Shown: in pieces, positions 1 through 9,100 of the stretch | How positions within the stretch are numbered: the stretch's first letter is position 1 | Layout: every line of letters begins with the position of its first letter | Source of the DNA: Melioribacter sp. | GTDB lineage: Bacteria; Bacteroidota; Ignavibacteria; Ignavibacteriales; Melioribacteraceae | Assembly (NCBI GenBank): GCA_016841125.1 | Contig: JAENZU010000017.1 | Span: forward strand, 1 to 17,294 | Direction: 5' to 3' | DNA length: 17,294 nt | Program-made: the position numbers and the translations under genes | The notes under the pieces: generated by a model | What the model was told of the DNA's origin: nothing | The model's input: only the letters and a program-made list of their open reading frames with translations | The model's database searches: none

Positions 1-1574
1 AATGGTTTGATTGAGCGGGCTTGAGGTATTTAGGGGTGATTATCCATGGCTCGAAAACAGTTATTACTTCATTTTCATTTGTGATTGTTGTAAACTCTTG
101 ATTGTAAATTCCCCACGCTGCTTTCATATTCAGCAATGGTGAAAATCTATAATTTAAAGTTAAGCGGGGTTCAAAGAAACCTTCTCCCGCCGTGCCTTTT
201 GCAAGTCTCGTTACATTGAATCTTGTGCCGGCTTCAACTCCAAAATTATCGAACCTGAAAAGTTTATAATTTGCAAAGAATACAATTGAAACGCTGTAAG
301 CACCGAGGTCAACCAGCGCACCTCTTTTGTTTTCGAAAAAAAGCTGGGATCGAATTTCTTTTATTTCAAAACCGGCACCAACTTCATCTTTACTTTCCTG
401 TAAGTAATTGAAATCAGAGCGGATTGTTAAATCACGTATTTCATTTTCTCTCGCTCTTGCTGCGCTTCCGTTTGGGTCAACTTCACCGTTAAATAAACTC
501 CACGAAACGTTGAATTCATAGAAGAGAGGACTATCCGTAACCATTTGAAACCACTTGATACCGAACATTTTATTAGACCACTTAAAATCCTCTTTGGAGG
601 CGTCGGGATTATCAATGTTATCGCCGCTGGCAAATCCGTACACAGAAAATTTTCTTCCTTTTACAATGTCGGGATTTAAATAGTTAACATTAAAAGCGAG
701 ATCGTAGAAATCGACAGGAGCATTTTTATCGTTCAGAAACTTTTTTAATATTTGATTCGAATAACTCTTACGCGCACTGATAATAAAAGAGCCGTCGGGT
801 ATCGGACCTTCTGCCATAAGTTTCCCGGATAAATAACTTGAACTTGCTCTTCCCCCGAAATTGTACCTGTTGCCTTCTTTTGAATTCATTGCAAGTACCG
901 AGGAGAGCCGACCGCCGTATTTAGTTGGGAAACCTCCTTTATAAAATTCTACACTGTTGATAATTTCAGGATCAATTACACTGAACAATCCTAAGGCATG
1001 AAACGGACTGTAAATAGTTGAACCGTTAAATAAAACCAGGTTCTGGTTTGTAGCACCGCCGCGCACATTATATCTGGCGGAAATATCGCTTGAACTTTGC
1101 ACACCGGAATAATATTGTAAGGATCTAAATATATCAGTTTCAACTCCCTGCGGTCTTATTTCAATATCTCTGATGTTAATTCTTTCCAAACTTACGTCGG
1201 TATCTTTTTCGTGTACACCCCTTTCACCAACTTTTTCAATAGTATCCAGTTGGTAGCTTTTGACTTTCAGGTTGATATCCACGTGTGTTATTTTATTTGG
1301 GGCAACAAATACGTCAAGTGTCTGTGATTCGTAACCAATGTAGGAGACTATCACGGTGTAATATCTTTGTGCCGGAACTCCAGTCATTATGAAGTAACCG
1401 CGGGAATCGGTTGAGGCGCCTTTGTTTAATTCTTGAACCAATACGTTGCAGTAGGGAAGTACTTCGCCCGATTCGGAATCTTTTATCAATCCCCGGATTG
1501 TTCCGCGTCCTTGCGGAAAAAGTGTTATTGATAAAATGAGAAATGTTAAAAATGGAAATAAAAATCTATTCATA
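1..1574 (-). CDS. TonB-dependent receptor with CarboxypepD_reg-like domain, 5' part only
   Basis: Outer-membrane receptor for TonB-energised uptake of a substrate that cannot be told from the sequence. The frame is open from the ATG at 1574 to the left edge (524 codons), so most of the beta barrel and the stop lie outside. Residues 1-21 form a signal peptide (MNRFLFPF, hydrophobic core, FPQG). Residues about 24-105 are a carboxypeptidase-regulatory-like beta-sandwich (PYCNVLVQ at 40-47, TDSRGYF at 55-61, SYIGYES at 77-83). Residues about 135-235 are the plug, with YNVRGGATNQN at 168-178 and FPTKYGGRLSSVL at 215-227. The rest alternates like barrel strands. No SusD-like gene lies upstream, so this is not clearly a SusCD pair. 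No strong Shine-Dalgarno is seen, but a Bacteroidota-style promoter lies just upstream. The fold is certain; the substrate is unknown. Confidence 0.9.
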
Positions 1575-1595
1575 AACGGAATACAATTAGTAGGC

Positions 1596-1625
1596 AAAAG
1601 TAAAAATCTTTAGGTGGAAGTTAAA
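1596..1625 (-). promoter_or_regulatory. Candidate Bacteroidota-type promoter of the TonB receptor gene
   Basis: Read on the minus strand, TACTTTTG (1596-1603) matches the Bacteroidota -7 consensus TAnnTTTG exactly. TTTA (1622-1625) lies 18 nt upstream, one mismatch from the -33 TTTG. The -7 box ends 21 nt before the ATG, so the leader would be short. That this organism uses the Bacteroidota-type consensus is inferred from lineage. Confidence 0.4.
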
Positions 1626-1684
1626 GATTGATTAATTGATATTCAAAACCATTATGATTGGAGAAAAAAAATGGTACAATTTGA

Positions 1685-2701
1685 TTAAGCCAATTCTCTT
1701 CCGATTACATTCGCAATTGCTTTCAATTCTTTAACGAGTGAAATAAAAGTATCTGGAAGCAGAGCCTGCGGACCGTCCGACAAAGCATTTTTCGGATCAT
1801 CATGCATTTCGATCATTAAACCGTCTGCGCCTGCAGCTATTGCCGCCCGTGCCATTGGGGGAACTTGATCCCTGAGTCCGGTAGCATGCGAAGGGTCAGC
1901 AATAACCGGTAAGTGACTTCGTTTATGTACTACCGGAATTGCAGATAGATCAAACGTATTGCGTGTATATTTTTCAAACGTCCGAATTCCTATTACGCAA
2001 AGCATAATGTTCGGATTTCCGCCGGACAATAAATACTCTGCGGACATGAGCCACTCTTCTATTGTTGCCGATAACCCGCGTTTAAGCATAACCGGTTTTT
2101 TTGTTTTTCCCAACTCTTTCAGTAATGAAAAGTTCTGCATGTTTCTAGCCCCAACTTGATAGATATCCGAATAATCACCTATCAAATCGATCTGATCCAT
2201 TTGGATGATCTCGGTAATTACGAGCATTCCATATTTATCTGCGGCAGCTCTCAAATATTTCAATCCAGCTTCACCTAATCCCTGAAATGCATACGGAGAA
2301 GAACGTGGTTTGAAAGCCCCGCCGCGTAATATCTTAACACCGGCTTTGGCAACAATTTCGGCATTGCGGTAAATCTGGTCCTCGTTTTCAACAGAACAGG
2401 GACCAGCCATTAGTACAATATTATTCCCGCCAATCTCTACATCCTTAATTTTTATGATAGAATCTTCTTCGTGAAAACTTCTGCTGGCTAATTTATAAGG
2501 GGCGGTCACTCTGTAAACATCGTAAACTCCCTCTAGTACTTTTATTTTCCGTGTATCAAAATCGGGCTGAACACCAATAGCGCCGATGATAGTGCGCTGC
2601 TCACCTTCGGAAACGTGAACTCTAAATCCAAACTCCTCCAGATTTTTTATAATAGATTCTGTTTGAATTTTTGTTGCATTATTTTCTAAAATAACAACCA
2701 C
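1685..2701 (-). CDS. aroF: 3-deoxy-7-phosphoheptulonate (DAHP) synthase, type I-beta with N-terminal FDIP/ACT-like domain
   Basis: Condenses phosphoenolpyruvate with erythrose 4-phosphate, the first step of the shikimate pathway, in the cytoplasm. At 338 aa it has the length and layout of the Thermotoga-type enzyme: a ferredoxin-like regulatory domain (about 1-70), then a TIM barrel. AGPCSVE is at 99-105 and KPRSSPYAFQG at 131-141. The four expected metal ligands are present: Cys102, His272 (DPSHATG), Glu298 (IEMH) and Asp309 (LSDG); Lys131 is also kept. The regulatory domain suggests feedback by aromatic amino acids. The start is GTG at 2701, supported by a GAGGT Shine-Dalgarno about 5 nt upstream. 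It is third in the run mutS - lipoprotein - aroF, 12 nt after the lipoprotein gene. Odd: the motif usually read as CERGIRTFE is CVIGIRTFE here (235-243), losing a conserved Glu-Arg pair, so activity is uncertain. Confidence 0.92.
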   Translation of the reverse strand: MVVILENNATKIQTESIIKNLEEFGFRVHVSEGEQRTIIGAIGVQPDFDTRKIKVLEGVYDVYRVTAPYKLASRSFHEEDSIIKIKDVEIGGNNIVLMAGPCSVENEDQIYRNAEIVAKAGVKILRGGAFKPRSSPYAFQGLGEAGLKYLRAAADKYGMLVITEIIQMDQIDLIGDYSDIYQVGARNMQNFSLLKELGKTKKPVMLKRGLSATIEEWLMSAEYLLSGGNPNIMLCVIGIRTFEKYTRNTFDLSAIPVVHKRSHLPVIADPSHATGLRDQVPPMARAAIAAGADGLMIEMHDDPKNALSDGPQALLPDTFISLVKELKAIANVIGRELA

Positions 2702-2713
2702 AATTACCTCGTG

Positions 2714-3337
2714 TTAGTCGTGAAATTTTTTCTCTCCGGCGGTAATCGCCGCATTAATATGATCTTCTTTTGTAGGTATTGCACACGAATAGTCTTTACT
2801 ATAAGCGCAGTAAGGATTATAAGCATAATTAAAATCAACTGTGTAAATATGATCGGGGTCTTCCATCTTTTCAAAATTCAAATATCTGCCTACCCCGTAA
2901 GTCTCTTTATTTGTTGTTTCATCCGTGAACCAAATACTATAATACTTTTCACCGCTGCTTGTCTGCCCCTGATAAACATTTATTTTATGGGTTTTGTTCT
3001 GATAGGGAAAAATCACGTATCCATAACGGACGGAAGTCCTGGTTTCACCTTTAGTGCCGTAAATTGTTACGGTATCCTTCGGGTTATACTCATATAACTT
3101 ACTTTGAAATTGAAGTTCCGGATTCACATCAAAATAATTTAGCTGATGAAATTCTACTTTGCCTTTTGCATTAAATGGGGAAGCGGGATTCTCTTTCATG
3201 TAGTCATTAACTTCAATGCGGTGCTGTTCAACTTTAGCGATGTATGCTTTTGTCTCCGGCGAAAGTTCATCCGCGCAGCCGATAAAGAGATAAACTAAAA
3301 AGAGCCCAAACGGTACCATGAAAAATTTATTTTTCAT
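2714..3337 (-). CDS. DUF1684 family putative lipoprotein
   Basis: A 207-aa protein of the DUF1684 family, whose biochemical role is not established. The N-terminus (MKNKFFMVPF, hydrophobic stretch, then Cys21 in LFIGC) looks like a lipoprotein signal, although Phe at -3 of the lipobox is atypical. The C-terminal half carries the family hallmarks YGVGRYLNF (147-155) and DFNYAYNPYCAYS (168-180), followed by CAIPTKEDHINAAITAGEK. The ATG at 3337 lies inside the last codons of mutS, giving an 11-bp overlap, and is preceded by an AAGGA ribosome site, so translation is probably coupled to mutS. The coupling looks positional; nothing suggests a repair function. Family assignment is confident; lipidation is likely; function is unknown. 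Confidence 0.82.
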   Translation of the reverse strand: MKNKFFMVPFGLFLVYLFIGCADELSPETKAYIAKVEQHRIEVNDYMKENPASPFNAKGKVEFHQLNYFDVNPELQFQSKLYEYNPKDTVTIYGTKGETRTSVRYGYVIFPYQNKTHKINVYQGQTSSGEKYYSIWFTDETTNKETYGVGRYLNFEKMEDPDHIYTVDFNYAYNPYCAYSKDYSCAIPTKEDHINAAITAGEKKFHD

Positions 3338-5948
3338 TTTCCTTTTCTTTTAATTTTTTCTGAAGTTCGTTCAATTTATTCAATGCGTCAATTGGTGTTA
3401 AAGTGTCTATTGCAATATCATCAATTTCTTTCCGCAGAGCATCATCTTTTATTTCAAATAAGTTGAATTGTAAATCACTTTTTTGTTTGAACTTTTCCAA
3501 TTTAGCTCGTTTAACTTCAAAAGGAGTTAGTTCCTTACTCTCTAAATTTTGCAGAATTTGTTTAGCGCGATTAGTAACCGTTATCGGTAGTCCCGCCATT
3601 TGCGCAACTTGAATGCCGTAACTGAGATCTGCGCCCCCTTTCGAAACCTTGTGCAGGAAAATCACCTTGTCGTCATATTCTCTAACTTCAACTTTGAAAT
3701 TTTTAATCTTCGGGAATATCGATGCCATCTCATTCAATTCATGGTAATGAGTTGCGAACAAAGTTTTTGCAGATACGTCCGGATTTTCATGCAGGTATTC
3801 TGTTATCGCCCATGCTATTGATAATCCGTCGAACGTACTCGTACCTCTGCCTATCTCATCGAGCAGAATTAAACTTTTTGGTGAAGCATTGTTTAGTATG
3901 TTTGCAGCTTCCTGCATTTCAACTAGAAAAGTGCTTTCACCGGCGGAGATATTATCACTTGCGCCTACGCGAGTGTAAATTTTATCGATCAAACCGATGT
4001 GAGCTCTTTCTGCCGGAACGAATGAACCTATCTGCGCGAGCAGCACAATCAGTCCTATTTGCCTTAGGTAAACCGATTTACCAGACATATTCGGTCCGGT
4101 TAAAACAATTATTTGATTTTCCCGGTTATCCAGCGTGCAGCTGTTTGGAGTAAACTTTTCTCCCGGCGGCAGAATGCGTTCAACAACAGGGTGCCTTCCG
4201 TTTTCTATTTCCAAAAGATCGGTTTCATCAATTTCGGGTTTTACGTATTGATAAAGTTCGGCACTTTCTGCTAACGATAAATAGCAGTCGAGCATACCGA
4301 TAAGTCTAGCATTCTCCTGAATTCCTTCGGCTTCCAGCGCCGCGTTATTTCTAACTTCGTTGAATATTTCAGATTCCAGTTGCAAAATATTTTCTTCCGC
4401 ATTCAGAATTTTATCTTCATACTCTTTCAATTCCGGGGTAATAAATCTTTCGCTGTTTACTAATGTCTGCTTCCGAATATAATTATCCGGCACTTTCGAT
4501 TTATGAGTATTGCTAATCTCAATATAATATCCGAAAACTCTATTATAACCTACCTTCAGAGAGTTTATCGAGGTTCTTTCCCTTTCGGATTTTTGCAGTT
4601 CTGCAATCCAATTTTTAGCATTGGAAGAAAGGTCGCGTAATTCATCAAGTTCCGGACTGTAACCGTAACGGATTACAAATCCGTCTCCGATACTCAAAGG
4701 CGGATCATCTGTAATGGCAAGTTCAATTTTTTCAACCAGCGGTTCTAATTCTTTTAGGTGCTCATTAATTCTACTTAAAGAAGGTTTTTCGGATTGGTCA
4801 AGCAGCTGTTTTATCAGCGGTATTTTTTTTAGTGAATACTTGATGCTTAGAATTTCACGCGGATTAACTCTACCTGTGCATACTTTTGAAATCAACCGCT
4901 CAATGTCCCCAATTTCCTTGAGTTCATTCTTAAGATTTTTACGGAGAGTTTTTTTATTTAATAATTCTTCAACACCCTCCTGCCGTTGGAGGATAGGTCC
5001 TAATTTTCTCAGCGGTGCCGATATCCACTTTTTTAGAAGCCTGCCCCCCATTGCGGTTTCTGTCTTATCCAAGATTGAAATAAGCGAACCTTCACGGGCA
5101 CCTTCCTGCATTGTAAATGTAATCTCCAGATTCCGCTTAGTTGCAAAATCAAGCAGCATATAATCGGAAGGATTGTATTTTGAAATTTTATTTACATGGT
5201 TCAAATTGGCTTTTTGAGTTTCCAGCAAGTAATTTAAAACCGAGCCTGCGGCAATTAGTCCTGCCCCCAAATTTTCGACACCAAAACCTTTTAATGATTT
5301 GGTTTTAAAATGATTTAGTAGAAGATCTTCAGCAAATTCAATATTAAAAAGCCAGTCATCAATTTTGGTGATACGTGTATTAGGAAGATACTTTTCGATT
5401 ATTGGTTCAAGTATTCCTTTTTGTTTTTTTGAGACCAATATTTCAGCCGGATTGATCAGACCGAATTGCTGAATCAATTCCTGTTCGTGAACTTCATAAG
5501 CATAAAATTCACCGGTCGAAATATCCGAAAATGAAATGCCGGCAATTTCACTCTGCATGTAAATTGAGGCAAGGTAATTATTTTTTTTATGATCGAGAAG
5601 TTTATCGGAAAAAGCAACTCCGGGAGTGACAACTTCCGTTACTTCACGTTTTACAATTCCTTTTGCAAGTTTAGGATCTTCAACTTGTTCACAAACGGCA
5701 ACACGGTAACCGGCTCTAACAAGTTTGGGAAGATAAGTATCAATTGCATGATGCGGGAAGCCTGCTAACGGAACATCGCCTGCGGCTCCGTTGGATCTTC
5801 TGGTTAAAGTAATCCCCAAAACTTTAGACGCAGTTTTTGCGTCATCGGAAAAAGTTTCGAAGAAATCACCCACCCGGAAAAGTAAGATAGTATCGGGGTT
5901 TTCTCTTTTAATCTTTTCATATTGAGCCATTAAAGGAGTTGCAGACAT
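3327..5948 (-). CDS. mutS: DNA mismatch repair protein MutS
   Basis: Recognises mismatches and small insertion/deletion loops and starts repair with MutL. At 873 aa it is a full-length MutS1. The mismatch-reading Phe-x-Glu is F29-F-E31 in GDFFETF. The ATPase domain shows Walker A GPNMSGKS (618-625), STFLVEM (672-678), Walker B LILLDEIGRGTSTFDG (693-708) and the ATHYHEL loop (732-738). Near the C-terminus QFNLF (827-831) fits the beta-clamp binding consensus, and the last ~30 residues resemble the MutS tetramerisation tail (DTLTPIDALNKLNELQKKL). The ATG at 5948 gives the usual start (ATPLMAQYEKIK); no clear Shine-Dalgarno precedes it. It heads the run that continues with the DUF1684 lipoprotein and DAHP synthase, and is divergent from the GH13 gene. 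No mutL is in the window. Confidence 0.97.
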   Translation of the reverse strand: MSATPLMAQYEKIKRENPDTILLFRVGDFFETFSDDAKTASKVLGITLTRRSNGAAGDVPLAGFPHHAIDTYLPKLVRAGYRVAVCEQVEDPKLAKGIVKREVTEVVTPGVAFSDKLLDHKKNNYLASIYMQSEIAGISFSDISTGEFYAYEVHEQELIQQFGLINPAEILVSKKQKGILEPIIEKYLPNTRITKIDDWLFNIEFAEDLLLNHFKTKSLKGFGVENLGAGLIAAGSVLNYLLETQKANLNHVNKISKYNPSDYMLLDFATKRNLEITFTMQEGAREGSLISILDKTETAMGGRLLKKWISAPLRKLGPILQRQEGVEELLNKKTLRKNLKNELKEIGDIERLISKVCTGRVNPREILSIKYSLKKIPLIKQLLDQSEKPSLSRINEHLKELEPLVEKIELAITDDPPLSIGDGFVIRYGYSPELDELRDLSSNAKNWIAELQKSERERTSINSLKVGYNRVFGYYIEISNTHKSKVPDNYIRKQTLVNSERFITPELKEYEDKILNAEENILQLESEIFNEVRNNAALEAEGIQENARLIGMLDCYLSLAESAELYQYVKPEIDETDLLEIENGRHPVVERILPPGEKFTPNSCTLDNRENQIIVLTGPNMSGKSVYLRQIGLIVLLAQIGSFVPAERAHIGLIDKIYTRVGASDNISAGESTFLVEMQEAANILNNASPKSLILLDEIGRGTSTFDGLSIAWAITEYLHENPDVSAKTLFATHYHELNEMASIFPKIKNFKVEVREYDDKVIFLHKVSKGGADLSYGIQVAQMAGLPITVTNRAKQILQNLESKELTPFEVKRAKLEKFKQKSDLQFNLFEIKDDALRKEIDDIAIDTLTPIDALNKLNELQKKLKEKENEK

Positions 5949-6136
5949 AGCATCTTAAAAAATGTAAAAACAAAATATAGCTTAATAGCAAAATAATAGC
6001 AATTTAAAGTCTATTCAGAAAAGCTAATTAACGCTTTAAAATTAATCAATGGAACCCTGAATCAACATATTTGCAAACTATTGTCTATATTAATAGATTA
6101 TATTTATAGTAAGTTAAATAATGAAGTAAGGAATAA

Positions 6137-9100
6137 ATGATGAATCTTTTCGAATTAAAATCAATCTACGGTCAAACTAAATTCGATTCAAACCATCCTA
6201 AATTTGAATTTCACATTGCAGCCGATTTAAGAAAAAAATATGAAATTGAGAGTGAATTATTTTCAATAACAGGAAACGTTGTTTTTGCAAATTTTGCAGT
6301 TGTAAGAGCTTTTGTACAAAAAATAAACAGCAAACGACCTATTGAAAAATATTTGCGAATAGGAGAAGTTAATGCAATTGGGTTACTCGATGAGATTTAC
6401 CATTTTCTTTTACGCGAATACGAAGTGAATGAAAATCCCGGAGTTATTAAACGTGCACACGAAGCTTTAAGCAAATCTTTGGGAGAAGAAAAACTTAATA
6501 AACTTTTTTTCGAATTTATTGAACTCTTTCCTCCTTCGGAAGTTTACAAAGGCAAACTGAGTTCATTCGATTATTTAAATTCCTTCACGGAAGATCGCTC
6601 TAATATCGAAATTACATTGGAAGAAATGATACTTCTATATTTCGCAAATTTTAATCCGGCAGCTAAGAATAGTAAAGAATTATTTGATGATAATTACTTC
6701 ATCAATAAAGAGGTTTATCATAAAGTTATTTCAGAATTGGAAAAATTCTTTTCGAAGGAAAAAACATTTGGTCCGGATAACCAGGATGTGTTCACATTTT
6801 TGAAGACCCCGATACTTACAAATCCCGATGATCTTGAGTCGCAATTGGATTTTATCCGTGTAAAATGGAAAGTTCTTATCACCGATAAATTTTCTACCCG
6901 GATTTTGACTGGCAAAGACCTAATGAAGGAAGATATCCGTTTCGACACATTCGGCGGCGGCGGTGGAGGAGCGCCCACGGTTGTTCCAAGCTACAAAGGC
7001 TCCGTTGAAGATGCCGATAAATTTGCGATCGGAAAATCAGGTCACAAATATGTTTTGGATAGTTATCTCGATTACGAAGAGCCGGAACAGTTTACACCCG
7101 ATATTGATTGGATGCCGCAGGTAATTGTGATCGCTAAAAATACTTATGTTTGGCTTGATCAACTTTCAAAAAAATACGGCAGACATATTCACCGTTTAGA
7201 TCAAGTGCCGGATGAAGAGTTGGTTCAATTACGAAGATGGAATTTTACAGGCTTATGGCTGATTGGTATTTGGGAAAGAAGCGCCGCATCGAAAAGGATC
7301 AAGCATATTATGGGAAATATTGACGCCGTTGCTTCAGCTTATTCATTGTACGATTATAAAATTGCGGAAGAACTTGGAGGTGAAGAAGCATACGCTGATT
7401 TAAATAGAAGAGCCAAAGAAAAAGGATTAAGGCTTGCAAGTGATATGGTTCCGAATCACACCGGTATTTATTCCGATTGGGTGATCAATCATCCTGAATA
7501 TTTTATTCAATCTTCCTATTCTCCTTTCCCCAATTATAGATTTACCGGCGAGAATCTTTCTCACGATCCGAATATTGAAATTAGAATTGAAGAAGGTTAC
7601 TATAAACATTCTGACGCTGCCGTTGTCTTTCAAAGAATTGATAAACGGAGCGGGGAAGTAAGTTATATTTATCACGGCAATGACGGCACCAACATGCCGT
7701 GGAACGATACCGCTCAATTAGACTTGCTGAAAAAAGAAGTTAGGGAAGCAGTAATCCAAAAGATATTTGAAGTTGCGCGGAGATTTTCAATTATCAGGTT
7801 TGATGCAGCCATGACATTGACCAAACGCCACTTCTCACGTTTGTGGTATCCGCAGCCCGGCAGCGGAGGCGACATACCTTCACGCGCCGATCATGCAATG
7901 ACGAGAGAGGAATTCGACAATTGGTTTCCCGAAGAATTTTGGCGGGAAGTTGTCGACCGCATAAATAATGAGCTGCCCGATACTCTTCTGCTTGCTGAAG
8001 CATTCTGGCTGATGGAAGGTTATTTTGTACGCAGTTTGGGAATGCACCGTGTGTACAACTCTGCATTTATGAATATGCTGATGAATGAGGAAAATGAAAA
8101 ATACCGCGATCTAATCAGCAACACTCTTGAGTTTGAACCGGAAATATTAAAGCGCTATGTTAATTTTATGAGTAACCCCGATGAGGAAACTTCTATCAAG
8201 CAATTCGGTACAGGCGATAAATATTTCGGTGTAGCTTCACTAATGGTTACTTTACCGGGATTGCCAATGTTTGCCCACGGTCAAATTGAAGGGTTCAGTG
8301 AAAAATACGGAATGGAATATAAACGAGCCTATTACAATGAAACACCTTTAGGCTGGCTTATTGAACGGCATCAAAAAGAAATTTTCCCGCTGATGAGAAA
8401 AAGATATATCTTCAGTCAGGTTCAAAATTTTTGGTTTTATGATTTTATTGACGATTACGGTAATCTAAATGAAAATATATTCGCATATTCAAACTCGTCT
8501 AATACTGAACATGCTCTGGTTTTTTACAATAATAAATATGAAAGTACCGGCGGAAAGATTTATCAATCCACGCCAAAATTAGTAAGTAAAGAAGGGGATA
8601 GTAATAAAGTAACCGCAACTAAATCGTTTACAGAAGCTCTTGGAATCCAAAACAGTTCAAGACATTTCTACACTTTTAAAGAACATTTTTCCGATTTAGA
8701 GTTTATCGTTTCTGGCGAAAATTTTGTGAAAAAGGGATTCCGCGTAAACCTTAACGGATTTGAATGTAAAATATTTATGGGCTTCAAAGAAGTTTTCGAT
8801 CAATCTGGTGAGTACGCCAGGCTTGCATCCAATTTGGGTGAAAGCGGAGTTGCAAGTTTAGACCGAGCACTTGCAGAGCTTAATTTACATCCGGTACATT
8901 CAGCTTTTGAAAATATGTTCGACGATAAAATTTTGAAAATTTTTACAGAGAACCTAATTCTTGAGGGTGAAACAGAAAAAGAGGATGAGAATTTTAAGTT
9001 TATTTCCAACCGTTATAATTATTTTCTGAATGAAGTTAGAAAGCATTATACCCTGAAAACAAAAACTGCCGACATGACTTCCGATTTCATTAAGAATACC

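Noticed and set aside
1645..1680. Terminator after the DAHP synthase gene
   Set aside because: Only a 6-bp AT-rich dyad (ACCATT/AATGGT) with the T-run in the loop rather than after the stem.
3600..4153. Plus-strand ORFs opposite mutS
   Set aside because: They overlap strongly conserved MutS ATPase motifs on the other strand and show no family features; they are shadows.
6953..6970. Hexaglycine codon run as a microsatellite or frameshift hotspot
   Set aside because: The codons are mixed (GGC, GGT, GGA) and the frame is intact; it reads as an ordinary flexible linker.
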